This document shows, piece after piece, positions 25,014-33,190 of a DNA stretch of 34,778 nt; the first letter of the stretch is position 1; each line of letters opens with the position of its first letter. Under the pieces are notes generated by a model, which saw nothing but the letters and a program-made list of their open reading frames with translations, did no database searches and was not told where the DNA came from. The translations under genes were made by a program, and so were the position numbers. The DNA comes from an uncultured Myxococcales bacterium (GTDB lineage: Bacteria; Myxococcota_A; UBA9042; DTJE01): positions 1-34,778 of the forward strand of contig CALJUR010000021.1 in assembly GCA_937975765.1 (NCBI GenBank), read 5' to 3'.

Positions 25014-25841
25014 CTATCCCCCCGCAGGCGGCAGCCCGCCCTTCTGGACCAGCGAGGCGACGTCCATCGAAACGGCCACTGCCGCGTGCACGAACACGCC
25101 TCCCCAGATGGTCCCGGTCCTCAGCGACAGCACGCCCAGCACCGTCCCGGCGACGACCGCGCCAAAGGCCTCCGGCGCCGGCTTGGTGTAGTGGATCATC
25201 ACGTACGGGATCAGCATCGCCGGCACCGCCAGCATCCCCAGGCGCTCCTTCGTGGCGTGCAGGAGGAACCCGCGGAAGAAGAACTCCAGCGCGAAGAACT
25301 GGGTCGCGTACAGGCACTCCCAGCCCAGCAGGTCCGCAAGCCCCTGCGGGTTCCGGTAGAACGGGTACGTCGCCTGGAACGACGGCGTGTACGACACGGC
25401 CACCACCGCCACCAGCACGGGCGCCAGCAGGGCCAGGTACAACGGCAGGTGGCCGACGAACCCTCGCCCCGTCAGCCCGTAGGCCGACAGGGGCTCGCGG
25501 AAGACGTGCCGGACGATCGCGGCCGGCACCAGGAAGTAGCAGAACAGGCACCCGAACGTCCACGCGGCGTGCCGGTAGAGGGGCGACGCGCCCAGCATCA
25601 GGTCCTTGGGCGCCCCGTCCGGCAACCCGATGGCCAGGTCCCACAGCCACGACGACGCGGCGTTCTGGAACCGCCCGGACAGCACCACGAAGTTCAGCAC
25701 GGTCAGCAGCAGCGCGGCCGACAGCAGCGCCGTCAGCGCCTTGAACCGCGGCGACCGCCCGCCGTTCCCCGCCGGGGCCATGCACCCCTCCATCGCCGCG
25801 ATGGAGTCGAGGAAGACGACCTGGTAGAAGCGCTTCATCAT
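25014..25841 (-). CDS. CPBP family intramembrane metalloprotease
   Basis: A 275-residue polytopic protein with six or more hydrophobic segments from residue 35. The CPBP (CAAX protease/bacteriocin-processing) motif set is visible as E186-FFF-R190 in QFFALEFFFRGFLL, His217 in IPYVMIHYTKP and His252 in GVFVHAAVAV. Only one glutamate stands at the first motif where many members have EE. These enzymes cleave membrane-embedded or prenylated substrates; the substrate here is unknown. The start ATG at 25841 has AGGA nine bases upstream. It is divergent from prfB across 96 bases and converges on the lipoprotein gene. Confidence 0.85.
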   Translation of the reverse strand: MMKRFYQVVFLDSIAAMEGCMAPAGNGGRSPRFKALTALLSAALLLTVLNFVVLSGRFQNAASSWLWDLAIGLPDGAPKDLMLGASPLYRHAAWTFGCLFCYFLVPAAIVRHVFREPLSAYGLTGRGFVGHLPLYLALLAPVLVAVVAVSYTPSFQATYPFYRNPQGLADLLGWECLYATQFFALEFFFRGFLLHATKERLGMLAVPAMLIPYVMIHYTKPAPEAFGAVVAGTVLGVLSLRTGTIWGGVFVHAAVAVSMDVASLVQKGGLPPAGG

Positions 25842-25844
25842 CGC

Positions 25845-25866
25845 GCCGGATCCTAGACGATCCGGC
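25845..25866. repeat. Inverted repeat between protease and prfB
   Basis: GCCGGATC (25845-25852) and GATCCGGC (25859-25866) are perfect inverted copies around the loop CTAGAC. The repeat covers the leader and ribosome binding site region of the CPBP gene and lies just upstream of the -35 of prfB. No T-run follows, so a binding site or mRNA structure is as likely as a terminator. Confidence 0.4.
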
Positions 25867-25872
25867 CCGGAT

Positions 25873-25901
25873 TTGACACGGGTCCCCCGGTGATGCAGAC
25901 T
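25873..25901 (+). promoter_or_regulatory. Putative promoter of prfB
   Basis: A perfect TTGACA (25873-25878) is followed after 17 bases by CAGACT (25896-25901), which matches TATAAT in only three positions. Transcription would start near 25908, 30 bases before the prfB ATG; GAGG lies eight bases before that ATG. Confidence 0.45.
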
Positions 25902-25937
25902 GCGCGCCTCGCCGAGGCCCTTCTCGAGGTACCGACG

Positions 25938-27036
25938 ATGTTCGACAACCTGAAGCAGCGTGTTGCCGACCTCCGTGAGAGGACCGCGGTCCTCGGGAGG
26001 TATCTTTGACTGCGACGGCAAGCGCCGCCGCATCGCCGAGATCGACGAACTGAGCGCCGCGCCGGACTTCTGGTCCGACCGCGCCCGGGCCATGTCGGTC
26101 GGCCGCGAGAAGACGCGCCTCCAGAAGGACATCGAGTCGTTCGACACCCCCATCAAGGCCCTGCAGGACGCCGCCGAGTTGATCGAGATGGCCGAGGCCG
26201 AGAACGAGGCCGGCTTCGAGCCCGAGATCGCCGCGACGCTGGACGACGTCGAGAAGCGGGTCGCCGCGCTGGAGTTCAGCCGCATGATGAGCGGCGAGAA
26301 CGACCGCGCGGACGCGCTGGTCACCATCAACGCCGGCATGGGCGGCACCGAATCCCAGGACTGGGTGCAGATGCTGATGCGGATGTACCTGATGTGGGCG
26401 GAACGGCGCGGCTTCAAGGTCGAGGTGCTGGACGAGCTGCCCGGCGAGGAGGCCGGCCTGAAGCACGTCACCTTCGAGGTCGAGGGCGAGTGGGCGTTCG
26501 GCTACCTGAAGGCCGAGATCGGCGTGCACCGGCTGGTCCGCATCTCGCCGTTCGACGCCAACGCGCGCCGCCAGACGACCTTCGCGGGCGTCACCATCCT
26601 TCCCGACATCGAGGACTCGATCGACATCGAGATCAACGAGGCCGACCTGCGCGTCGACACCTACCGGTCCGGCGGCGCCGGTGGCCAGCACGTCAACAAG
26701 ACCGATTCGGCCGTCCGCCTGACGCACCTGCCCACCGGCATCGTCGTACAGTGCCAGAACGAGCGTTCCCAGCAGAAGAACCGCAGCAAGGCCATGAAGA
26801 TGCTGAAGGCCAAGCTGTACGACCTGGAACAGCAGAAGAAGAACGCCGAGCGCGACAAGCTGGAGGCCGAGAAGAGCGCCATCGACTTCGGCAGCCAGAT
26901 CCGGTCGTACGTGCTGCACCCCTACCGGATGGTCAAGGACCTGCGCACCGGCTGCGAAACCGGCAACGCCGACGCGGTGCTGAACGGCGACCTCGACGCC
27001 TTCATCGAGGCCTACCTGCTGCACGGCGCGAAGTAG
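25938..27036 (+). CDS. prfB: Peptide chain release factor 2 with programmed +1 frameshift
   Basis: RF2 ends translation at UGA and UAA. Translation starts at ATG 25938, reads 23 codons to CTT (26004-26006), then meets in-frame TGA (26007-26009). A +1 shift skips base 26007 and continues at GAC 26008, giving 365 residues, exactly the length of the E. coli protein. Residues 248-250 form GGQ in SGGAGGQHVNKTDSAVRL, and the anticodon-like SPF is present in RISPFDANARRQT. Ignoring the shift would leave a start at an internal ATG-less site and drop the first 23 codons. Codon use and frame are otherwise uniform. Confidence 0.97.
25995..26010 (+). promoter_or_regulatory. prfB autoregulatory frameshift site
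   Basis: The sequence reads GGG AGG TAT CTT TGA C. The GGGAGG is an internal Shine-Dalgarno-like element three bases before CTT, and CTT-TGA-C is the canonical slippery stop. When RF2 is scarce the ribosome slips +1 and makes full-length RF2, a feedback known from most bacteria. Confidence 0.95.
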
Positions 27037-27043
27037 CGTCCGC

Positions 27044-27073
27044 TTGCCGTTCGCGCGCGCAGGCGCCTATCCT
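27044..27073 (+). promoter_or_regulatory. Weak promoter-like sequence before the permease gene
   Basis: TTGCCG (27044-27049) and TATCCT (27068-27073) are 18 bases apart in the 63-base gap between prfB and the permease. It could give the permease its own transcription, but read-through from prfB is equally possible. Confidence 0.3.
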
Positions 27074-27099
27074 GGCCGCGTCTCGCGCCCGGGCCCCCG

Positions 27100-28455
27100 A
27101 TGACCGGCAGCCAGTCCTCCCCTCCGACTTCGCCCCTTCCCGGCTCGCCGGTTCGACGCGCCACGCTGTGGGTTTCCACGCTGTACTTCGCCGAGGGCCT
27201 GCCCTACATGCTGGTCCGGTACCTGTCGGGCGTGTACCTGACCGACATCGGGGTGAAGGAGTCCTACCTCGGCTTCCTGAACTTCCTGGGCATCCCCTGG
27301 AACGCCAAGTTCCTGTGGGCCCCGGCCGTGGACCTCTTCGGCACCAAGCGCGGCTGGCTGCTGCGCATCGAGGCGGTCCTGGCGGTCGGCGTGCTGGCGC
27401 TGGCCGTGCTGGCCGCGTTCGGGCCGCTGGCCATCCCCGCCGGGGCGGGCACCCTCGCCGCGCTGGACGGCGCCTGGGCGCTGACCGGCTTCCTGGGCGT
27501 CCTGGTCGCTCTGGCCTTCGTCGCCGCGACCCACGACGTCGCCATCGACGGCTACTACATGGAGGCCATCCGCGACCCGTCGGAACAGGCCGCCTACACC
27601 GGCCTGCGCGTGATGACCTACCGGTTCGCGGTCATCTTCGCCAAGTCCGTCCTGGTCGCCGCCGCCGGCCTGTGGGCCTGGTCCGGGGCCTTCGCGTGCG
27701 GCGCCGCCACCCTGGGCCTGTTGCTGGCCTTCCATTCCTTCTACCTCCCGCGCGTCGAGGCCGCACCGGTTGCCCGCCGCTCGGCCGACGAGGTCCTGTC
27801 GGGATTCGGACGCGCCTTCACCTCCTGGCTGCGTCAGGACCGCATCGGCCTGGTGCTGCTGTTCGTCGTCACCTACAAGCTGGGCGACGAGGTCCTGTTC
27901 AGCATGAACACGCCCTTCCTGATGCGCGAGATGGGCGTCTCGAAGGTGGACCTTTCCTGGATGGCCGGCGTCCTGGGCACCACCGCCTCGATCGCCGGCT
28001 CGCTGGTCTCGGCCTGGGCCATCAAGCGCTACGGCCTCAAGCGCGCCATCTGGCCGCTGACCCTGGGCATGAACCTGAACCTGTGGGCCTACGCGCTACT
28101 GGCCTGGATGGGCGACCAGACCTGGCGGGACGGGATCGCCCCGCTGCCGGACCTGGGCACCGTCGCCTTCGTCACCGCCTACGAGCAGTTCGCCGCGGGC
28201 CTGGGCAACGCCGTGCTGGTGGTCTACATCATGCGGACGTGCCACCCCGACTTCAAGGCGGCCCACTACGCCATCGCGTCCGCCATCTCCTCGGTCGGTT
28301 CGTCGCTGTTCGGCGGGTTCGGCGGCGTGATCGTCGAGAACGCGGGCTACCTGTTCCTGTTCACGCTGGCGTTCGTGCTGGCACTGCCCTCGATGGGCTG
28401 CCTGCTGTTCCTGCGGCTGCCCGACGACCGCCCGTCCCCCGGCGGCCCCGGCTGA
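27100..28455 (+). CDS. AmpG-like MFS permease
   Basis: A 451-residue inner-membrane transporter with about twelve helices. Motifs TLYFAEGLPYMLV near the first helix and NAKFLWAPAVDLFGTKRGWL in the loop 2-3 region match the AmpG/PAT branch of the major facilitator superfamily, which imports muropeptides or, in related groups, acetyl-CoA. Further signs are THDVAIDGYYMEAI with a conserved Asp and VLFSMNTPFLMREMG at the start of the second half. The substrate could be cell-wall fragments, but no recycling enzyme lies nearby. It starts 63 bases after prfB with no strong ribosome binding site and ends 27 bases before the convergent Omp85-like gene. Confidence 0.85.
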   Translation: MTGSQSSPPTSPLPGSPVRRATLWVSTLYFAEGLPYMLVRYLSGVYLTDIGVKESYLGFLNFLGIPWNAKFLWAPAVDLFGTKRGWLLRIEAVLAVGVLALAVLAAFGPLAIPAGAGTLAALDGAWALTGFLGVLVALAFVAATHDVAIDGYYMEAIRDPSEQAAYTGLRVMTYRFAVIFAKSVLVAAAGLWAWSGAFACGAATLGLLLAFHSFYLPRVEAAPVARRSADEVLSGFGRAFTSWLRQDRIGLVLLFVVTYKLGDEVLFSMNTPFLMREMGVSKVDLSWMAGVLGTTASIAGSLVSAWAIKRYGLKRAIWPLTLGMNLNLWAYALLAWMGDQTWRDGIAPLPDLGTVAFVTAYEQFAAGLGNAVLVVYIMRTCHPDFKAAHYAIASAISSVGSSLFGGFGGVIVENAGYLFLFTLAFVLALPSMGCLLFLRLPDDRPSPGGPG

Positions 28456-28482
28456 CACCTTCCTGCGCCTCCCGGCCCCGCC

Positions 28483-29907
28483 CTAGAAGACGTGGTTCAT
28501 GTCGACGTAGATGCCGATCGGCAGGCCCTGCGCGGCCGAGTCCGGCGAGTACGAGAAGTCGAACCGCGCCACGATGGTCTCCTCGACCTGCACCCGGATC
28601 CCGACCCCGGCCCCCCACTTCAGGCCCGCACCGGTCCCGTCCCGCTTGTCGTCGCGCCGGTAGTCGTTCCAGGTGCGCCCGATGTCGCCCAGCAGCAGCG
28701 CCCCGGCCCGGAACCGCGTGTCCCACAGGTAGAAGGTCCAGAACATCGATCGCAGCTCGATGTCGGCGCCGATCTTGATCTTCCCGTGGTAGCGCCCCTC
28801 GGGCACGCCGCGGAACCCGTCCCGCCCGCCGGGGTAGTCGCGGTTCTCGAACGCGGATGCGCGCGACAGTTCGTAGAACGGCACGTTCCCGAACAGCAGG
28901 TCCGCGAACAGCCGCGACGCCACGACGAGGTACTCCCCGTAAATCGAGAAGTACCCGCGCCCGTCCAGCGTCGCACCGCCGAAGTGCAGGTCGTTTCCCA
29001 GCCCGGGCGACCCGCGCAACTGGGCCTCGCAGTAGAACCCCTTGTACGGCATGTACTCGTGGTTCCGCGTGTCGTACGTCAGGCCCGCCGCCAGTTGCAG
29101 TGCGACGTGGTCCTCCAGCCCGTGCACGACGCGGCGGTCCTTCCACAGCGCGCTGCCCGGGTACACCACCGACCGCTCCCACAGCAGCCGCGCGCCCGAC
29201 ATCAGGTACAGGCCCTTCATCAGTTCATAGCGCGTGTTGACGCGCACCAGCGGCTCGTACTGCTGGTACTGGTACCGCTGCCGGTTGCGGGACACGGTCG
29301 GGGTTCCCGTCGGGTCGTCCGACGGCTCCAGGTACCGGCTGGCATTGCCCAGCCCGTAGTACCCCCCGTTGTTCCTCTGGTTGTATTCGGCCGAAACGAA
29401 CAGCCTCAACTTCCCGCCGACCAGGCCCGGGAAGTCCATCCGCAGGAAGTCCATGTGGACCGGCAGGTAGAAGCCCCGGCCGTCCCACCACTTGAAGCTC
29501 ATCGCCAACTGGAACGCGATCCGGTACCGGTAGGGGTCGACCTTCGGGTCGTGCTGCACGATCACGGTCTGGACGCCCAGCATCAGGCCCATGTCCGTGT
29601 TGCCGCCGACGGCGGGCAGCGGCGCCCATTCCAGCCGGTAGGGATCGCGAGGCGGGGTCTTCTTCGCGTCCGCGGAGGTCGGAGAGGGCGACGCCGGCTG
29701 GGGGACGAGTCGGACGTCGTGTTCCGCGGGGACCGCGGTCGCGTCCGGCGGGTCCGCGACCGTCGCGGGGGGCAAGGCGTCCGCGGCCGGGCTCGCGGTC
29801 GTCGCGGGGACCGGGTCGGGCTCGGCGGCCCGCGCCCCCGTCGCGCACGCCAGCAGGGCCGCCACCGCCAAGGTCGCCCGTACCGCCGCTCTCGATGCGT
29901 TTTGCAC
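28483..29907 (-). CDS. Omp85/D15-like outer-membrane beta-barrel protein
   Basis: A 474-residue exported protein. The signal peptide ends ACATGARAAE, and a Pro/Ala-rich stretch of about 70 residues precedes the barrel. The barrel part has alternating strands and resembles the bacterial surface antigen (D15) domain: ENRDYPGGRDGFRGVPEGRYHGKIKIGADIELR includes the RGxxxGR-type element, and the protein ends in a terminal Phe, the usual signal for BAM insertion. No POTRA domain is seen. The protein thus looks like a stand-alone barrel of the D15 family rather than BamA. I chose the GTG at 29907, with AGGG eight bases upstream, since no ATG lies between it and the signal peptide. Confidence 0.8.
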   Translation of the reverse strand: MQNASRAAVRATLAVAALLACATGARAAEPDPVPATTASPAADALPPATVADPPDATAVPAEHDVRLVPQPASPSPTSADAKKTPPRDPYRLEWAPLPAVGGNTDMGLMLGVQTVIVQHDPKVDPYRYRIAFQLAMSFKWWDGRGFYLPVHMDFLRMDFPGLVGGKLRLFVSAEYNQRNNGGYYGLGNASRYLEPSDDPTGTPTVSRNRQRYQYQQYEPLVRVNTRYELMKGLYLMSGARLLWERSVVYPGSALWKDRRVVHGLEDHVALQLAAGLTYDTRNHEYMPYKGFYCEAQLRGSPGLGNDLHFGGATLDGRGYFSIYGEYLVVASRLFADLLFGNVPFYELSRASAFENRDYPGGRDGFRGVPEGRYHGKIKIGADIELRSMFWTFYLWDTRFRAGALLLGDIGRTWNDYRRDDKRDGTGAGLKWGAGVGIRVQVEETIVARFDFSYSPDSAAQGLPIGIYVDMNHVF

Positions 29908-29938
29908 CCGCTTCGCCCTGCCTGCCTGGGCCGGCCCT

Positions 29939-29966
29939 AGACTACCGGCGGGCGCCTTCCTGTCAA
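29939..29966 (-). promoter_or_regulatory. Putative promoter of the Omp85-like gene
   Basis: A perfect TTGACA (29961-29966) is followed after 16 bases by TAGTCT (29939-29944). The -35 lies in the loop region of the hairpin at 29945-29983, so the hairpin arms flank it and could act as operator half-sites. Confidence 0.4.
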
Positions 29967-29994
29967 GGCGACCTGCCCGCCGGAAGTTTTTTTT
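29945..29994 (+). terminator. Intrinsic terminator-like hairpin with T8 tract
   Basis: CCGGCGGGC (29945-29953) pairs perfectly with GCCCGCCGG (29975-29983). An inner stem GCCTT/AAGGC (29954-29958 and 29965-29969) closes most of the loop, and AAG plus eight T follow (29987-29994) on the plus strand. The nearest plus-strand gene upstream ends at 28455, so the element is either a barrier against antisense transcription or a leader attenuator for the VIT gene. Confidence 0.7.
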
Positions 29995-30069
29995 GCACCT
30001 CTTGATCCTTTTTCCGGCCCCTCCGTCTGGTGGCCCCGCTTTCGGCTCTCCCACAGACAGGAGGACATC

Positions 30070-32676
30070 ATGGACCGCACGCAACGACGCTCCCTGCCCC
30101 TGGCGATCCCCGGATTCGCCGTCCCCCTCCTCGCAGTCCTGCTGGCCGCCCCGCGCCCCGTCCCGGCCGCCGACCTGGCCGCGACCCCGGGCACCGGCGC
30201 GCTGGTCGGCCGCGACGCCGACGGGCGCACCGTGGACTTCCCCCTGAAGCACACGGACGTGCGCATCGAGGTCTCGGGCTTCCTGGCCCGGGCCCAGGTG
30301 ATCCAGGAGTTCACCAACCCGTACGACCGGCGCATCGAGGCCGTGTACGTCTTCCCGCTGCCCGAGAACGCGGCGGTGGACGACATGACCCTGCACGTCG
30401 GCAGCCGCGTGATCCGGGGCGCGATCCGCGAACGCGGCGAGGCCCGGCAGGTCTACCAGCAGGCCCGCGCGAACGGCCGCACCGCGGCCCTGCTGGAGCA
30501 GGAGCGCCCCAACATCTTCACGCAGTCCGTCGCGAACCTGCTGCCCGGCGACGACGTGAAGATCTCCATCACCTACGTCCAGACTTTGAAGTACGAGGCC
30601 GGCACCCTGTCGCTGTCGTTCCCGATGGTGGTCGGCCCCCGCTACATCCCAGGGCACGTCACGACGCCGGAGGGCGACGCCATCCCGGTGAACGGCGATG
30701 CCGCCGGCATCCCTGACGCCGACCGCATCACGCCGCCGGTGCTTCGTCCCGGCACACGCTCCGGCCACGACGTGTCCCTGGCGGTCCGGCTGGATTCCGG
30801 CGTGCCCTTCACGAACCTGCGGTCGCCCTCCCACGCCATCGAGGATCGCCGCACCGGTCCGTCCGGCGCCGAGGTCCGCCTGGCCGACGGGGACACCCTC
30901 CCCAACCAGGACTTCGTGCTGCAATGGGACGTCCAGCCCCAGCGCGTCGCGGCCGGCATGCTGTCGCACCGCGAGGCGGGGGACGGCTTCTTCACGCTGA
31001 TGCTGGTACCGGCCCCGTCGCCGCGGCCGGCCGACGTCACCCCGAAGGAGATGGTGTTCGTGCTGGACTGCTCGGGCTCGATGTCCGGCGCGCCCATCGA
31101 GGCCGCGAAGTCCCTGGTCCGGCACGCGCTGCGGCACCTGAATCCCGGCGATACCTTCCGGATCCTGTCCTTCTCGATGACGGCGTCGGGCCTGTCCGAG
31201 GCCTCTCTGCCCAACACCCCGGGGAACATCGCCCGCGGGCTGGCCTACCTGGACACCCTGCACGGGGAGGGCGGCACCGAGATGATCCAGGGCATCCGGG
31301 CGGCCCTGTCCGACGATCGCGACCCGCGCCGCCTGCGGGTCGTGCTGTTCCTGACCGACGGCTACATCGGCAACGAGAACCGGATCCTGGCCGAGGTGCG
31401 GGACCGGGTCGGCGACGCCCGCCTGTACTCGCTGGGCGTCGGCACGTCGGTCAACCGCTTCCTGCTGGAGAACCTGGGCCTGGAGGGTCGCGGCCAGGTG
31501 CTGTACCTGCGTCCCGGAGAGGATCCCGCCCCGGCCGTCGCCCGGTTCTACGACCAGGTCCGCAGCCCGGTGATGACCCACCTGTCGATCGACTGGAACG
31601 GCCTGGACGTGGTCCAGACCTACCCGGAGATGCCGCCGGACCTGTTCGCGGGCCACCCGCTGCTGGTGACCGGCCGCTACCGGACGGCCGGCGAAAGCAC
31701 CGTGAAGGTCCGGGGCCGGATCGGCGGGTACGCGGTGACGATCCCGGTCGCCGTGTCGCTGCCGGACCGCGACCCGGACAACGCCTCGCTGCGCAGCCTG
31801 TGGGCGCGGGCCGCCATCGAGGACCGCATGCGGAAGATGCTGCGCGGCGAGGACCCGGCCATCGTGCAGGACGTCGTCTCGCTGTCCGTGGCGAACCGGG
31901 TCCTGTCCCAATACACGGCGTTCGTCGCGGTCGAGGAACAGGCCCGGACCAACGAGCGCGGCGACCCCGTCAAGGTCGAGGTGCCCGTGGAGATGCCGAA
32001 GGACGTGTCGTTCGAGGGGGTCTTCGGCGATACCGACCAGGCTGCGGCGGCCGCCGGCTCCTCCGGCTACCGGAGGACGGCGATGAAGGTCGCGCCGATG
32101 GCCAGGACGGCTGCCGCGGCGCCGGCACCGGTGGCCTGCTGCGAAACGCTGTCGGTCCAGGGCAAGGGAATGGGTGGCGGGGGCAGCGCGGTCGGGTACG
32201 GGCGCGGCCACGCGGTCGGGGCGATCGGCGGCCTGCTGGACACCGCCCCCACCGCCGGGGATCGCCGGGACAACGCACTGGCGGAAACGAAGGAGGAACG
32301 GGTCACCGCCTCGACGGAACCGCGGCCCGCGACGACCGTCGCGCAGGAACCGCCGCGGGCGCCCCTGCAGAAGAAGGCGGGCCCGGAGATCCGGACGCGG
32401 GTGGCGAAGGGGATCCCTGCACCGGTGCTGTCGGCCCTGCACGCCCGGGTGTGGGTGGCCCTGAAGGACCTGCCCGGCATGCCGTCGGGCGCGACGGTGG
32501 TGCTGAAGGTGGCTGCCGACGCGAAGGGTCAGGTCTTCGTGGCGGGAATCGTCGGGATGGACGACGCGCCCGCGAAGAGGGAGGCCCTGAAGAAGGCCCT
32601 GCGCGACGCCGGGCTGTGGAAGCCCGAATCCGTCAGGTCCGCGTCCGGCACCGCCGAACTGGTCGCCCGCTTCTAG
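30070..32676 (+). CDS. VIT and von Willebrand A domain exported protein
   Basis: An 868-residue secreted protein. The signal peptide ends at AAPRPVPAA (about 34). A VIT (inter-alpha-trypsin-inhibitor) domain covers about 45-190 (LKHTDVRIEVSGFLARAQVIQEFTNP and YVFPLPENAAVDDM). A vWA domain follows at about 325-510 with a MIDAS metal site D333-C-S-G-S337, Thr in GEGGTEM and Asp in FLTDGYIG. Residues about 650-780 are low-complexity, and the last 85 form a small alpha/beta domain that could resemble TonB/AgmX-type C-termini. Such VIT-vWA proteins bind ligands through the metal site at the cell surface. An AGGAGG ribosome binding site precedes the ATG by seven bases. Confidence 0.9.
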   Translation: MDRTQRRSLPLAIPGFAVPLLAVLLAAPRPVPAADLAATPGTGALVGRDADGRTVDFPLKHTDVRIEVSGFLARAQVIQEFTNPYDRRIEAVYVFPLPENAAVDDMTLHVGSRVIRGAIRERGEARQVYQQARANGRTAALLEQERPNIFTQSVANLLPGDDVKISITYVQTLKYEAGTLSLSFPMVVGPRYIPGHVTTPEGDAIPVNGDAAGIPDADRITPPVLRPGTRSGHDVSLAVRLDSGVPFTNLRSPSHAIEDRRTGPSGAEVRLADGDTLPNQDFVLQWDVQPQRVAAGMLSHREAGDGFFTLMLVPAPSPRPADVTPKEMVFVLDCSGSMSGAPIEAAKSLVRHALRHLNPGDTFRILSFSMTASGLSEASLPNTPGNIARGLAYLDTLHGEGGTEMIQGIRAALSDDRDPRRLRVVLFLTDGYIGNENRILAEVRDRVGDARLYSLGVGTSVNRFLLENLGLEGRGQVLYLRPGEDPAPAVARFYDQVRSPVMTHLSIDWNGLDVVQTYPEMPPDLFAGHPLLVTGRYRTAGESTVKVRGRIGGYAVTIPVAVSLPDRDPDNASLRSLWARAAIEDRMRKMLRGEDPAIVQDVVSLSVANRVLSQYTAFVAVEEQARTNERGDPVKVEVPVEMPKDVSFEGVFGDTDQAAAAAGSSGYRRTAMKVAPMARTAAAAPAPVACCETLSVQGKGMGGGGSAVGYGRGHAVGAIGGLLDTAPTAGDRRDNALAETKEERVTASTEPRPATTVAQEPPRAPLQKKAGPEIRTRVAKGIPAPVLSALHARVWVALKDLPGMPSGATVVLKVAADAKGQVFVAGIVGMDDAPAKREALKKALRDAGLWKPESVRSASGTAELVARF

Positions 32677-32715
32677 CCCGGACCCGGGAAACCCCGCATC
32701 AGCGAGACCCCCCGA

Positions 32716-33057
32716 TCACGGCCACGACAGCGTCTTCCCTGCCAGGACGTGCACGTGCACGTGGTGCACGGTCTGGCCGGCGTCGGCGCCCGTGTTGAAG
32801 ACGGTCCGGTAGCCCGTGGCCCCGAAGCCGGCGTCGATGGCGACCTTCCGCGCGGCCAGCAGCAGCCGGCCCAGCAGTTCCGCGTCGGCGGCGCCGGCCT
32901 CGTTCAGCGAGGCGACGTGCCTGCGGGGGATCACCAGCACGTGGAACGGCGTGACCGGGTGGATGTCCCGGAAGACCACGACGTCCTCGTCCTGGTGGAC
33001 GATCGTCGCGGGGATCCGGCCCTGAGCGATGCTGCAGAAGATGCAACCGTCCATCAT
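32716..33057 (-). CDS. HIT family nucleotide-binding protein
   Basis: A small histidine triad protein of 113 residues. The start MDGCIFCSIAQGRIPA, the strand VVVFRDIHPVTPFHVLVIPRRHV and the catalytic block HHVHVHVL near the C-terminus are characteristic of the Hint branch, purine nucleotide phosphoramidases. The GTG at 33060 and two ATGs (33057, 33054) are possible starts; I take 33057, which overlaps the stop of the basic mini-ORF as TGATG. The gene converges on the VIT gene with 39 bases between the stops. Confidence 0.93.
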   Translation of the reverse strand: MMDGCIFCSIAQGRIPATIVHQDEDVVVFRDIHPVTPFHVLVIPRRHVASLNEAGAADAELLGRLLLAARKVAIDAGFGATGYRTVFNTGADAGQTVHHVHVHVLAGKTLSWP

Positions 33058-33152
33058 CACTTCTTCGGCTGGCGCTTCTTGGCGTCGCGGGCCTTCTTCT
33101 TCTCCTGGCGAATGCGGTGGCTGCGGACCTTGCTGATCGAGTTCTTGCCCAC
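33057..33152 (-). CDS. 31-residue strongly basic mini-protein
   Basis: A short frame of 31 residues from GTG 33152 begins MGKNSISKVRSHRI and continues with a lysine/arginine-rich helix ending KKRQPKK; about half of its residues are Lys or Arg. GGAGGG lies five bases before the GTG, and its stop overlaps the HIT start. It has its own promoter and a 5' hairpin. The composition suggests RNA or ribosome binding, as in small basic ribosomal proteins, but I cannot name the family. It is too short for standard gene calls and may be missing from annotations. Confidence 0.65.
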   Translation of the reverse strand: MGKNSISKVRSHRIRQEKKKARDAKKRQPKK

Positions 33153-33167
33153 GGGTACCCTCCTTGA

Positions 33168-33184
33168 CCCCGCGTCCGGCGGGG
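33168..33184 (-). other. 5' leader hairpin of the mini-protein mRNA
   Basis: CCCCGC (plus-strand 33168-33173) and GCGGGG (33179-33184) form a perfect six-pair stem with a five-base loop. It lies at the expected 5' end of the transcript, directly before the Shine-Dalgarno sequence, where such hairpins can stabilise mRNA. Confidence 0.4.
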
Positions 33185-33190
33185 GCGCGT

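Noticed and set aside
29982..29996. Possible sigma54 promoter (GG...GC) before the VIT gene
   Set aside because: GG and GC are separated by 11 bases instead of the required 10, and the T-run is explained by the hairpin.
29908..32442. Minus-strand extension of the Omp85-like frame by 845 codons
   Set aside because: The extension is antisense to the VIT gene, has no recognisable domain, and a signal peptide with its own ribosome binding site starts at 29907.
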